From the NCBI GenBank assembly GCA_910575555.1, contig CAJTFX010000018.1:23170-87169 (forward strand): a stretch of 64,000 nt of DNA, written 5' to 3'. The notes under the pieces were generated by a model. It was not told where the DNA came from and did no database searches. It saw nothing but the letters and a program-made list of their open reading frames with translations. Shown here one piece after another: positions 26,097-33,993 of this stretch. The DNA comes from Lachnospiraceae bacterium (lineage in GTDB: Bacteria; Bacillota; Clostridia; Lachnospirales; Lachnospiraceae). Position 1 is the stretch's first letter; every line of letters begins with the position of its first letter. Position numbers and translations under genes: made by a program.

Positions 26097-27221
26097 ATGC
26101 ACTTTTTAACATTAGCAATTTTAGAAATTCCTGAGGTAAGGGAACACAAGGAACTGGACAAACAGATAGTGGAGGCCCTGAAGGAATTAGAACTTCAGAA
26201 ACAAATAGAAACAAAGAACTTTATGCTGGACTTTACGATTGGGAGGTTTCAAAACCTTCAGTCATCATTTTCCCGTGCAGTAAATGACGGCGTTTCTGAG
26301 CTGATGTATCCTTATTGCGCATCGATGGAGGATCCGGAATATCTGGAATTTGAAGATCGGACAGAAAAACTGCGCGAGGAATATGAGAGCGTGGTTGATT
26401 GTATAAAGCTGCCTCAAGGAACAATTGTGGAGCAGTATGGCGATCCACTCTGGGGCAGATTTGTTGTCCGTGACGGAAAAGTGTTCCAAAGGGATGCAGG
26501 ATCGCTTCATCATGAAAAGCGTACAAAAAAAGCAAAACGAATGGTGGCTCTGCCTAATTATCCCCGCAAAAAGCTCTATAAGAGTTTTGAGAAATATGCA
26601 GAAGAAAGGTGTGGCTTTTCTTTTGATGAAAAGCATCAAGGCTATGGATATTATTATAATCCAAACGCCATATGGGACTGGTATTCCATTGGCGGGCGAT
26701 GGCCGGAGATGTTCCTGGTAAAGGACGCCTGCACTGAGTATTCTATCGGTGAGCGAAGCTGGTGCAACTCGGATCGGAAATCAGAGGCGCCGGAAGGATA
26801 CCGGTGGGTATGCGCTGCCAGGAAAAAGGACATTGCGTGGGATGCCATGCGAGACTGGCGAAACCAGAAAGCCGCAGAGCGGTTCCATAAGCTTGAGCAG
26901 ATGTTCCTGGCAGGAAAGACGGATCCGGATTTCCATGGAGAGATTGTCCCAGACGGAGTTATGCACTGGGGCGAACTGGTTTACCGCAAGGACTCTACCT
27001 TGGAGGAATACCTGGAGGAATACGGGATTCCGGGCTGCTGGAAGTATCCGGTAGGCTCGCATGACATCGTGGATGAGGGCCAGTGGCTAAGCGTGGAAGA
27101 CAGCGTGCAGGATCCGGGAACCGGCAGCTATGCCCCGGTAGACTGGCGCAGCTGCATTGATGGATACATTGATGACATGGATGAGGATATGGTACTGGTT
27201 TCCGTAGACTACCACATTTAA
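26097..27221 (+). CDS. Hypothetical phage/ICE-type protein
   Basis: This 374-residue protein begins MHFLTLAILEIPEVREHKE. The stretch YGYYYNPNAIWDWYSIGGRW recurs in many uncharacterised phage and ICE proteins and is the only part I recognise. The rest is rich in aromatic and acidic residues. AGAAAGGAAGG precedes the ATG. It leads a run of five closely packed genes ending in a DNA methyltransferase. Confidence 0.6.
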   Translation: MHFLTLAILEIPEVREHKELDKQIVEALKELELQKQIETKNFMLDFTIGRFQNLQSSFSRAVNDGVSELMYPYCASMEDPEYLEFEDRTEKLREEYESVVDCIKLPQGTIVEQYGDPLWGRFVVRDGKVFQRDAGSLHHEKRTKKAKRMVALPNYPRKKLYKSFEKYAEERCGFSFDEKHQGYGYYYNPNAIWDWYSIGGRWPEMFLVKDACTEYSIGERSWCNSDRKSEAPEGYRWVCAARKKDIAWDAMRDWRNQKAAERFHKLEQMFLAGKTDPDFHGEIVPDGVMHWGELVYRKDSTLEEYLEEYGIPGCWKYPVGSHDIVDEGQWLSVEDSVQDPGTGSYAPVDWRSCIDGYIDDMDEDMVLVSVDYHI

Positions 27222-27232
27222 GGAGGAGACGG

Positions 27233-27490
27233 ATGAACACTTATGTCGTTTGCATGGACTCTTCATGGGTCCGGGACTCACAAATGTTTGATATTGCCGG
27301 TTTGACAGATGATGAGCTGGCGGATATCGACATGTACAGTGCAGACAGCGAAGACAAATGGCATGATATGGAGCCGACTCCATTTATCGCAGTCATAAAA
27401 GCGGAAAACGAGGAGGAAGCCTGTAAAAAGGCAGCCATCGAAATGCGCTATGATCCCCGCTGCCTGTTTGCAATAAAAGTTTCAGAATAA
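27233..27490 (+). CDS. Small acidic hypothetical protein
   Basis: This 85-residue, Asp/Glu-rich protein (MNTYVVCMDSSWVRDSQMFD) has a C-terminal KAENEEEACKKAAIEMRYD repeat-like helix. AAGGAGGAGACGG precedes ATG 27233. Charge and size resemble antirestriction or DNA-mimic proteins, but that is only a guess. Confidence 0.55.
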   Translation: MNTYVVCMDSSWVRDSQMFDIAGLTDDELADIDMYSADSEDKWHDMEPTPFIAVIKAENEEEACKKAAIEMRYDPRCLFAIKVSE

Positions 27491-27507
27491 AGAGGAGGTA
27501 TCAAAAA

Positions 27508-28371
27508 ATGATTATCAATCGAATCGGTGCTGAGTTTGAATACGACGGCACAACCTATGTAATCGGCGCTCCCATCGTGGGAACGCCGGAAAGCGAGTAT
27601 GAGGGTCTGTATGGGACGATTACGGAAATCCGTGATGGAGAGGATAAGGAAACGGAAAATGAAACGCCGGATATATATTGCTCTTTTGAAGTTCCTGCAC
27701 TGCCCTGTGAAGTAAAAAAGCTGGAAGAAATTTTTTCTGATTTGTATGACGAGCCTAAAACCATTGACGACATCATCCTGGATCTTGTCATCATGGCCCC
27801 GTCTATGGTGGAGACGCTTGATGACCTGAAAGAGTGCCGCCAGCACCCGAGGATCCACATTCTTTTGGAAGACTGGGCGGTGGACGGCGAACAGGGAAAT
27901 TCTTCCGAGGTCTATACGGACTTCAATGATGCGAAACGCATACTGGTGCAGAAGCTGAAAGAGGAGCAGGAAAGCGGCTGTATTCCGCAATGGGCGGATG
28001 ATGAGAAGTTCAAGGAGCATTCCACGGACTCCCTCTATGAATGTTACATTGACGGCGAATACTGTGAGAGCCATTACCATATCGCAATCGTCTCGCAGCA
28101 GCTCTGCGTTTCCAACCGGTTTGTCAGGGAGATGGGATGGCTTTATCAGGCATCCTGCCAGCTTGAGGATTTTGTATCGCAGGTGTCAGACTGGGATGAG
28201 CTGGATCAGCTGACCGATGAGCAATATAACCGCATGGTCCAGGATCCCCGTTTCCCGGAAAGGCTCCAGAACAAGCTGGGCAAAAACGATTCCTACTGGG
28301 AAGCCTATTGGGAGACAGTTTCCGAGGTTGCACATGAGTTTGTGAATGAGTATCTGCAGGAGGAGGCGTAA
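27508..28371 (+). CDS. Acidic hypothetical protein
   Basis: This 287-residue, strongly acidic protein starts at ATG 27508 after AGAGGAGG. An N-terminal beta-rich part (MIINRIGAEFEYDGTTYVIG) is followed by a helical part with many Asp and Glu. No family is recognised. It is co-directional, seven bases before the next gene. Confidence 0.55.
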   Translation: MIINRIGAEFEYDGTTYVIGAPIVGTPESEYEGLYGTITEIRDGEDKETENETPDIYCSFEVPALPCEVKKLEEIFSDLYDEPKTIDDIILDLVIMAPSMVETLDDLKECRQHPRIHILLEDWAVDGEQGNSSEVYTDFNDAKRILVQKLKEEQESGCIPQWADDEKFKEHSTDSLYECYIDGEYCESHYHIAIVSQQLCVSNRFVREMGWLYQASCQLEDFVSQVSDWDELDQLTDEQYNRMVQDPRFPERLQNKLGKNDSYWEAYWETVSEVAHEFVNEYLQEEA

Positions 28372-28377
28372 AGATCT

Positions 28378-28719
28378 ATGAATACAAGGCTCAACTATCT
28401 CTATCGGGATGCCGACAACTACAAGATGCCAAATTCCTGTGTGGTTATTGGTGAGATAAGCGAAGCGCAAATCGCAGAAGTCATATCCTGTCTAGACTGT
28501 GGGGAATATTTCATTCCCCGGCAGGTGGGGCTTCCTGAAAAACGCTTTGACAGGTTTGACGAGGAGGTGGACCAGTGCTGGTTTGAATTAAGTGCAGATG
28601 GGTTTGAGGCTACCGAAAATGTTTCCGATATTGACATGACTGTGAGGCAACTCGTGGAGTTGTTTCGTAGTGCAAAAAACAACTGGCATGATGATGTGCC
28701 GTTAGGAGGTGCAGTATGA
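28378..28719 (+). CDS. Hypothetical protein
   Basis: This 113-residue acidic protein begins MNTRLNYLYRDADNYKMPNS, with an N-terminal strand pattern followed by two helices. The ribosome site is GGAGGAGGCG, about ten bases before the ATG and inside the end of the previous gene. It overlaps the next gene by four bases (ATGA). Confidence 0.55.
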   Translation: MNTRLNYLYRDADNYKMPNSCVVIGEISEAQIAEVISCLDCGEYFIPRQVGLPEKRFDRFDEEVDQCWFELSADGFEATENVSDIDMTVRQLVELFRSAKNNWHDDVPLGGAV

Positions 28720-29153
28720 GTTACTCAGAATGGCATACTTACGGCTATGGAATCTGCGTTTCCGATATTACGGATGAGTCTGTGGAACGCCTGCAGAAGC
28801 TGATTTCCCTGGCGCCGGAGTACCAAAAGAAAATACAGGAATGGCTGGATGAGAGTGAGATATCGGAGCCGGCCTACGAGGATTATCTGGAGTTCGACCA
28901 GGACTATATGCTTGGCCTAGCAACCATCTTAAAAGAAGTGATCCTTGAGGCAGAGGACATTGACCTTGTGGCGTGCGACAGCCATGACGGCACGGATTAT
29001 CTGCTCTATGTGCCGGACTATCCCTGGAACATGGGAAAACACAGACAGCTCATGACGGAGGAGGCCGTCGCAGGGCTTTTCCGAAAATATGTTTCCATTT
29101 TGACAGATGAGGCGATAGAAATAGATTACCAGTCTGTTGAGAATGGAGGTTAG
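28716..29153 (+). CDS. Acidic hypothetical protein
   Basis: This 145-residue protein begins MSYSEWHTYGYGICVSDITD and is acidic and mostly helical. TTAGGAGGTGC precedes the ATG inside the previous gene. It stands just before the methyltransferase gene. Unknown function. Confidence 0.55.
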   Translation: MSYSEWHTYGYGICVSDITDESVERLQKLISLAPEYQKKIQEWLDESEISEPAYEDYLEFDQDYMLGLATILKEVILEAEDIDLVACDSHDGTDYLLYVPDYPWNMGKHRQLMTEEAVAGLFRKYVSILTDEAIEIDYQSVENGG

Positions 29154-29164
29154 GAGGTGGCGTT

Positions 29165-30097
29165 ATGCCTTATAAAAGCGATACAAGGCCGCTGACCAGC
29201 ATCGTTTCCTATCCGGAGCGTGGCGAAGGCGGCGACAACCGTTATCGGGGGAACTGCTCTCCCAGACTGATTGAGGATCTTTTAGGGTTCTTTCGCCCGG
29301 GAGAAATCTGTGACTACATGTGCGGCAGCGGGACGACCAAAGCGGCGGCGGACAAGCTGGGCGTTGGCAGTCATCTCTATGACCTGCACAGCGGCTTTGA
29401 CATCATGAACTGCGAGATCCCGGAGCGCCCGGAGTTCATCTTCTGGCATCCTCCATATTGGGATATCGTCACGTTTTCGGATGTCATGTATAAAGCCTCA
29501 GATGTTCAAAAGAACTACGGCTATGACCCGAGACAGTATGATCTGTCGCGCATACCGGACTGGGAAAGCTTTGTTGATAAAATGAATTATGCCATGATGA
29601 AGCAGTTTTCTGCCCTTGAAAAAGGTGGCAGGATGGCGGTTTTAATGGGAGACATTAAGAAAAGAGGCGTGCTTTACAGTATGCTTTCTGAAATCGTCAA
29701 ACCGGGGTCTTTGGAGAATATCATCATCAAGGCCCAGCATAACTGCTTTTCAGACCAGATCCAGTATAGCGGAAAATTCATCCCGATTCTTCATGAATAT
29801 GTGATGATTGTCCGAAAGGATTCACCGCTTCTAGTTCCGATTATCATGGCAAAAAAAGCGGAGGTCGATATCCGGGATATGCCGGGGGCGACATGGCGTG
29901 ATGTGGTTGCTGCCGTTTTGGAACAGTGCAGCGAGCCGGTGACGCTCACGTTTCTCTATGAGAAAATAGAGCCGCACAAAAAAGCACAGGCAAATAAGTG
30001 GTGGAAAGAAAAAATCCGCCAAACGCTTCAGATCAATCCTACATACTTCTTTCATGATGGCAGGGGAATGTGGTCGTTGAACAGAAGCGCAGCATAG
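29165..30097 (+). CDS. DNA methyltransferase (HPPY-type)
   Basis: This 310-residue protein has the SAM-binding motif near DYMCGSGTTKAAA (about residue 50) and a catalytic FWHPPYWDIV (about residue 98), a variant of the D/N-PPY motif of amino-methyltransferases. The C-terminal 70 residues look like a winged-helix DNA-binding domain. No cognate restriction gene is nearby, so it is an orphan enzyme. It could protect the element from host restriction or regulate it. GGAGGTTAGGAGGTGGC precedes the ATG at 29165. Confidence 0.75.
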   Translation: MPYKSDTRPLTSIVSYPERGEGGDNRYRGNCSPRLIEDLLGFFRPGEICDYMCGSGTTKAAADKLGVGSHLYDLHSGFDIMNCEIPERPEFIFWHPPYWDIVTFSDVMYKASDVQKNYGYDPRQYDLSRIPDWESFVDKMNYAMMKQFSALEKGGRMAVLMGDIKKRGVLYSMLSEIVKPGSLENIIIKAQHNCFSDQIQYSGKFIPILHEYVMIVRKDSPLLVPIIMAKKAEVDIRDMPGATWRDVVAAVLEQCSEPVTLTFLYEKIEPHKKAQANKWWKEKIRQTLQINPTYFFHDGRGMWSLNRSAA

Positions 30098-30212
30098 TAT
30101 CTGCGTCTGGGGGATGTCTTTTGTAGGCATCCCTCAGTTGCTTTAACTATATGTAGAAGAAGGATGGCTTTTTTGCTATAATACAAATATACTTATGAGC
30201 AGGAGGCGAAAT

Positions 30213-30539
30213 ATGTCTGTTTATTATAATCCGGACACGTACAGAAAAATTATCAGAAATGGTGAAGAATGTTGGGTATATGATTGGGGCAAAAATGCTG
30301 ATATAAATTCGTTCAATTATATGCTGGATCGCTGGGAGGGCACTCAGCAACAATTTTTTATCAATGGTGAGACCAAGCAATATTTTCTTATTAATAAACA
30401 AGAGCGTACTGTCATGGAAATATCAAATCCAGAAGTAATAAGGTTCCTGTATGAGAATCTTTATATGGCGAATATTAACGAAACTTTTATCGAACTGTTC
30501 ACCTCAATCGGAGGGTTTAAGACAGTAAAGTACGAGTAG
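30213..30539 (+). CDS. Hypothetical protein
   Basis: This 108-residue protein starts at ATG 30213 after AGGAGGCGAAAT. It begins MSVYYNPDTYRKIIRNGEE, is rich in Tyr, Asn and Phe, and has no recognised domain. A TATAAT lies at 30177-30182, and a weak hairpin (30111-30133) separates it from the methyltransferase. A good terminator follows, so it is a single-gene unit with lower GC than the genes before it. Confidence 0.55.
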   Translation: MSVYYNPDTYRKIIRNGEECWVYDWGKNADINSFNYMLDRWEGTQQQFFINGETKQYFLINKQERTVMEISNPEVIRFLYENLYMANINETFIELFTSIGGFKTVKYE

Positions 30540-30556
30540 ATTCTGATTTTTTCTTG

Positions 30557-30585
30557 GGGATGTCGTTTCGGCGGCATCTCTTTTT
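30557..30585 (+). terminator. Terminator before AbiE
   Basis: GGGATGTCG (30557-30565) pairs with CGGCATCTC (30572-30580), followed by TTTTT. Confidence 0.75.
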
Positions 30586-30627
30586 GCATAATTGTTTTCA
30601 ATTTGGACATACTAATCTCCGGGAGTT

Positions 30628-30681
30628 CTATTTACATTCTCACTTCAATAGTGTATAATATGGAGTGCGAATGTAAATAGA
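30628..30681 (+). promoter_or_regulatory. AbiE promoter with inverted-repeat operator
   Basis: TTTACA (30632-30637), 17 bp and TATAAT (30655-30660). A perfect 13-bp inverted repeat, TCTATTTACATTC (30628-30640) and GAATGTAAATAGA (30669-30681), covers the -35 and lies just past the -10. AbiEi antitoxins are known to repress their own promoter through inverted repeats, and this is the expected layout. Confidence 0.85.
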
Positions 30682-30700
30682 GCCAAGGAGGTGCATTGAT

Positions 30701-31297
30701 ACGGACACGATTTGGACTAAAATTCAAACAATAGCAGAAAAAAGTAATGGGTTTGTTAAGACTTCTGATATTGAGGCGGCTGGAATCAGCAGACCGATGT
30801 TGAAAAAGTATGTTGATATGGGAAAATTAGATCCGGTGCGAAAAGGGTTATATACTTTGACCGATGAATTTACTGATGAGTTTGCGCTTCTTCAGGCACA
30901 AAGCGCAAAGATAATATATTCCTATGGCACCGCACTGTTCTTTTGGGGGATGTCGGACAAGACGCCGAACATCTTGGATATAACGCTGCCTCGCGGAACG
31001 AACATCAGCAGGTTAAGGCGTGATAATCCGAATTTGCGTTGCCATTATGTGCAGACGGAAGTTTACGATCTTGGAATAACAGAAACAAAATCCCCTCAAG
31101 GCGGGATGGTAAAGCTGTATGACAGGGAGCGCTGTATTTGCGATGTGATCCGGGATAAGGATCAAATTGAGCTGCAGCTTTTTACGCAGGCAATTAAGGA
31201 CTATTTTAAGACAAATCCAAATAATCGAAAACTGCTGAAATATGGCAAGATATTTGGAATTGAAGATAAGATAAGAACATATATGGAGGTTTTATAA
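30701..31297 (+). CDS. abiEi: AbiEi-type antitoxin (type IV TA)
   Basis: About 198 residues: an N-terminal winged helix (IAEKSNGFVKTSDIEAAGIS), then the AbiEi domain with RKGLYTL and HYVQTEVYDLG. It acts as repressor and neutralises the toxin. The first ATG in frame (30797) would delete the whole winged helix, yet the coding pattern clearly runs upstream. AAGGAGG at 30685-30691 is followed nine bases later by ACG 30701, or three bases later by ATT 30695, and no ATG, GTG or TTG is in frame. I place the start at ACG 30701 provisionally. It overlaps the toxin start by one base (TAATG). Confidence 0.8.
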   Translation, partial: TDTIWTKIQTIAEKSNGFVKTSDIEAAGISRPMLKKYVDMGKLDPVRKGLYTLTDEFTDEFALLQAQSAKIIYSYGTALFFWGMSDKTPNILDITLPRGTNISRLRRDNPNLRCHYVQTEVYDLGITETKSPQGGMVKLYDRERCICDVIRDKDQIELQLFTQAIKDYFKTNPNNRKLLKYGKIFGIEDKIRTYMEVL

Positions 31298-32136
31298 TGA
31301 AGACACCAGAACAACTAAAAGGAGCCATTCGTAGCATGGCAGCGAAGAAAAATCTTCGTGCACAGGAAGTGCTGCAGATGTTTTTATTTGAAAGAATCAT
31401 TGATCGTTTGGCAGCCTCATCCTTTCGGGACAATTTTATTTTGAAGGGCGGACTTTTGATATCATCAATGATCGGTATTGGTGAACGTACTACTATGGAT
31501 ATGGACACAACGGTGCGTGGTATTCAGATGGAAGAGGACGAGATCGTTTCTGCAGTCAAAGAGATTATCGCAATGGATGTGGGAGACGGAATTTCTTTTG
31601 AATTTCAGAAAATTGAACCGATCCGCGAGGATGATGCGTACAATAATTTCCGGGTTCATCTGCGTGCAAAATACGGGAAGATTGACAGTCCAATGAAGAT
31701 AGACATTACTACCGGAGATATTATTACGCCTGCAGCCATTCGATATGATTTCCCGTTTGTGTTTGAGGAGAAAACGGTTCCGGTCATGGCATATACGCTT
31801 GAGACAGTACTTGCGGAAAAATATGAAACGATTATCCGCAGAAACATTGGAACTACAAGGGCAAGGGATTTTTATGATTTACATACTCTTTACCGCAGCC
31901 GTAAAGATGTGGTTCAGATGGATGTTCTGAGGGCAGCAGTTATTCATACTGCGGAAAAAAGAGATTCGATTGATGATATCAGGGACTGGAGAGATATTTT
32001 GAAGGATATCCGTGAAGAGCCGCAGTTATATCTTCTGTGGGATAACTATGCTGCGGACAACAAATACATTGGAGATTTGAAATTCAATGAAGTTCTCGAT
32101 ACAGTGGACGAAATCGCAAAGATTCTTGATTTGTGA
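31297..32136 (+). CDS. abiEii: AbiEii-type nucleotidyltransferase toxin
   Basis: This 279-residue DUF1814/AbiEii protein has the nucleotidyltransferase motifs FILKGG (near residue 48), TTMDMDTT (T-x-D-x-D near 66), KIDITTGD, and the C-terminal RARDFYDLHTLY. Related toxins halt growth by nucleotidyl transfer, and AbiE gives abortive infection against phages. It is translationally coupled to the antitoxin. On an ICE it may serve both phage defence and element retention. Confidence 0.9.
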   Translation: MKTPEQLKGAIRSMAAKKNLRAQEVLQMFLFERIIDRLAASSFRDNFILKGGLLISSMIGIGERTTMDMDTTVRGIQMEEDEIVSAVKEIIAMDVGDGISFEFQKIEPIREDDAYNNFRVHLRAKYGKIDSPMKIDITTGDIITPAAIRYDFPFVFEEKTVPVMAYTLETVLAEKYETIIRRNIGTTRARDFYDLHTLYRSRKDVVQMDVLRAAVIHTAEKRDSIDDIRDWRDILKDIREEPQLYLLWDNYAADNKYIGDLKFNEVLDTVDEIAKILDL

Positions 32137-32209
32137 TATCAAGTAAGAAAAGATTAGATTTTTTTTGAAGCACTTATAGTAGAAATCGGAGTTTGTGAAG
32201 GAGGATATT

Positions 32210-32659
32210 GTGTCACTTAATATAGCAGAAACATTTGAATTATTGTTTGATAAAAATAATAATGTTGCATACAAAGCATTACAGGAATTGCAAAAAGAAA
32301 GTATTGAAACAGATTGTGTTTATCTTTATATGGATAGATTAAGCGATATGCTTGACAGTGATAATTCTTATATCCGCACAAGAGGGCTTACACTGATTGC
32401 CTATAATGCAAGATGGGATAAAGATTATAAAATTGATGAAATCATTGATAATTATTTAAAGCATATAACAGATGTTAAACCTATTACAGCAAGACAATGT
32501 ATTAAGCTGTTGCCGATTATTGCAAAGGATAAACCAGAATTGAAAAACGACATTGTTTCTGCACTTCATAAAGCTAATATAGGTATTTATGATGACAGTA
32601 TGCATTCATTAGTTTATAAGGACATCCAAAAAACATTGAAAGAAATAGAAAAATTATAA
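32210..32659 (+). CDS. HEAT-repeat-like protein
   Basis: This 149-residue, all-helical protein starts at GTG 32210, five bases after GAAGGAGG. Paired helices with the pattern NNVAYKALQELQKES and DNSYIRTRGLTLIAYNA look like HEAT repeats; relatives are often labelled SufBD-like without support. AT-rich compared with flanking genes. Likely a protein-protein interaction scaffold or host cargo picked up beside AbiE. Confidence 0.6.
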   Translation: MSLNIAETFELLFDKNNNVAYKALQELQKESIETDCVYLYMDRLSDMLDSDNSYIRTRGLTLIAYNARWDKDYKIDEIIDNYLKHITDVKPITARQCIKLLPIIAKDKPELKNDIVSALHKANIGIYDDSMHSLVYKDIQKTLKEIEKL

Positions 32660-32721
32660 AAAAGCAAATTCTGATTTATCAAATCATAAAGTGTTTGAAA
32701 TAAAAAGAATATTGTAACCCG

Positions 32722-32750
32722 GAGATGTTGATTATCAGCATCTCTTTTTT
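32722..32750 (+). terminator. Terminator before IS remnant
   Basis: GAGATGTTGA (32722-32731) pairs over ten bases with TCAGCATCTC (32735-32744), followed by TTTTTT. Confidence 0.8.
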
Positions 32751-32764
32751 ATATCACAAAGGAG

Positions 32765-33094
32765 GTGCAGAAACTGGCAGGATATGCTATTGTCGCAGAC
32801 AGCTCCGGAAAGCATAATGGAGAAAGTCGTATCAGCCACAGGGGAAGAAAGCGTTTGAGATATGCGCTGTATGAAGCTGCGATATCGGTGATTGGGAAAA
32901 ATAAAGAATTTAAAGAGATCCATTGTTATTACAGGACGAGGGAAAAGAATCCCCTGAAGAAGATGCAGTCGGTGATAGCGGTGGCATGTAAACTGATCCG
33001 GATATTTTATACAATACTAACAAAAGGCATAGAGTATGACGGTCAGAAGATGTTAAGTGACATTGTAAGACCTAAAATGCAGCCAGCAGCATAA
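32765..33094 (+). pseudogene. IS110-family transposase, C-terminal remnant
   Basis: This open frame of 109 codons matches only the C-terminal half (Transposase_20 part) of IS110/IS116/IS902 transposases: LAGYAIVADSSGKHNG, ISHRGRKRLRYALYEAA with the conserved Ser region, and a closing VACKLIRIFYTILTKG. The N-terminal RuvC-like DEDD domain is absent, so it is not active. The break lies at about 32750, right after the upstream terminator. Confidence 0.8.
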
Positions 33095-33614
33095 AGAGAA
33101 AGAAACAGTGAATCATGGCCGGTCTGAGCCTTTGAAAGGAAAGAATGGAAGGCTGAGGCCAGCCATGATAGCTGGAAGAAACAAGTAAATGGAATGTAAC
33201 AGGAAAACGTCCACCGAGAGGTGCTGTTGCAGGAAAAAGTCAGTAATAAAAAAACAAAGAATGAGCCAGTAGTCGGCAGGAATATTCACCAGAGGGCATG
33301 ACCCTGTAAAGGAGCTGAGCTGACACCCTGGTTATGGACAGGCGGGACGAGAGAAGTTAGGACTCAGCAATGGTCTGATGATCCTGGTAGACATGGGAGG
33401 TTCGCTGCCGTAGATGGATGGGTACACACAAGGCCATGTAGAACGAAAAGAGAAGACGTTTTATTTTGTGCACCCAAAATCCACTACTTTCGTACCAGAT
33501 ACAGAGAAATGTCCATTCCAATGGTTCTTTCTTCTGAGATATTTATTGATGAAACATTAAAAAATCCTTGATTTTCAAGGAAAAAAGACTTGACTATATA
33601 GGGAGGTATATAGT
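33095..33614 (+). mobile_element. Non-coding 3' end of IS110-type element
   Basis: No gene is visible in these 520 bp. Directly after the transposase remnant comes a GC-richer non-coding tract (to about 33460), then AT-rich sequence with TCCTTGATTTTCAAGGA, an imperfect hairpin, before the DUF3789 gene. IS110-family elements carry a long non-coding end that can encode a guide (bridge) RNA, and in the IS1111 group it lies downstream of the transposase. I cannot fix the element end. Confidence 0.45.
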
Positions 33615-33728
33615 ATGGGATGGTTGATAGGTATCCTTAGTTTTATAGGCGGCAGCGTGTTTGGCGTTGTTTTTATGTGTATGTTTCAGATTAACCGAAC
33701 TTACAGAAATAAGCGCTCGGAGGAATAA
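33615..33728 (+). CDS. DUF3789 small membrane protein
   Basis: This 37-residue protein begins MGWLIGILSFIGGSVFGVV, has one transmembrane helix and a basic tail (QINRTYRNKRSEE). This is the typical size and pattern of DUF3789, a family found on Firmicutes conjugative elements. GGGAGG precedes ATG 33615 by eight bases. Its function is unknown. Confidence 0.7.
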   Translation: MGWLIGILSFIGGSVFGVVFMCMFQINRTYRNKRSEE

Positions 33729-33764
33729 ACATTTGCGGTATGAATGCTCTTTTCTCCTGGTGGA

Positions 33765-33793
33765 TTGACTATTGCAAATAAATCTGTTATAAT
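33765..33793 (+). promoter_or_regulatory. Leader cassette promoter, copy 3
   Basis: TTGACT (33765-33770), 17 bp and TATAAT (33788-33793), with GGATTGACTATTG shared with copy 2. Confidence 0.85.
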
Positions 33794-33796
33794 ATT

Positions 33797-33887
33797 TACA
33801 TCAGTATCAAGTTTGGCTACGGCTAAACACAGTTTAACAGAGTTTATCAAAGTGTCATTTGCAATTTTGCAGATGGCACTTTTTTTG
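33797..33887 (+). ncRNA. Repeated structured leader RNA, copy 3
   Basis: It opens with TACATCAGTATCA. Hairpin 1 is GTTTGGC (33811-33817) with GCTAAAC (33822-33828) around a UACG tetraloop. A GAGTTT linker follows. The terminator AGTGTCATTTGCAA (33851-33864) pairs with TTGCAGATGGCACT (33867-33880), then eight T. It precedes the operon with YqaJ and RecD2. Confidence 0.75.
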
Positions 33888-33913
33888 TTTTCCGGCCAAT
33901 TCATTTGGGCATA

Positions 33914-33945
33914 AGCCAGCAGTCTTTCGGGATTGCTGGCTTTTG
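33914..33945 (+). terminator. Second terminator in copy 3 leader
   Basis: AGCCAGCA (33914-33921) pairs with TGCTGGCT (33934-33941), followed by TTTTG. As in copy 1, a second terminator stands between the leader RNA and the first gene. A further hairpin GGCGG/CCGCC follows at about 33958-33971. Confidence 0.65.
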
Positions 33946-33993
33946 TTATATATCAAGGCGGCAATCCCGCCAGAAAAGAAAGGAGCATGAAAT

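Noticed and set aside
30601..30681. Fourth copy of the leader cassette before AbiE
   Set aside because: It lacks TACATCAGTWTCA and the AGTGTC/GGCACT terminator; it is an ordinary promoter with an operator.
33095..33614. Group II intron
   Set aside because: No reverse transcriptase and no domain V-like hairpin were seen; the position right after an IS110 transposase explains it better.
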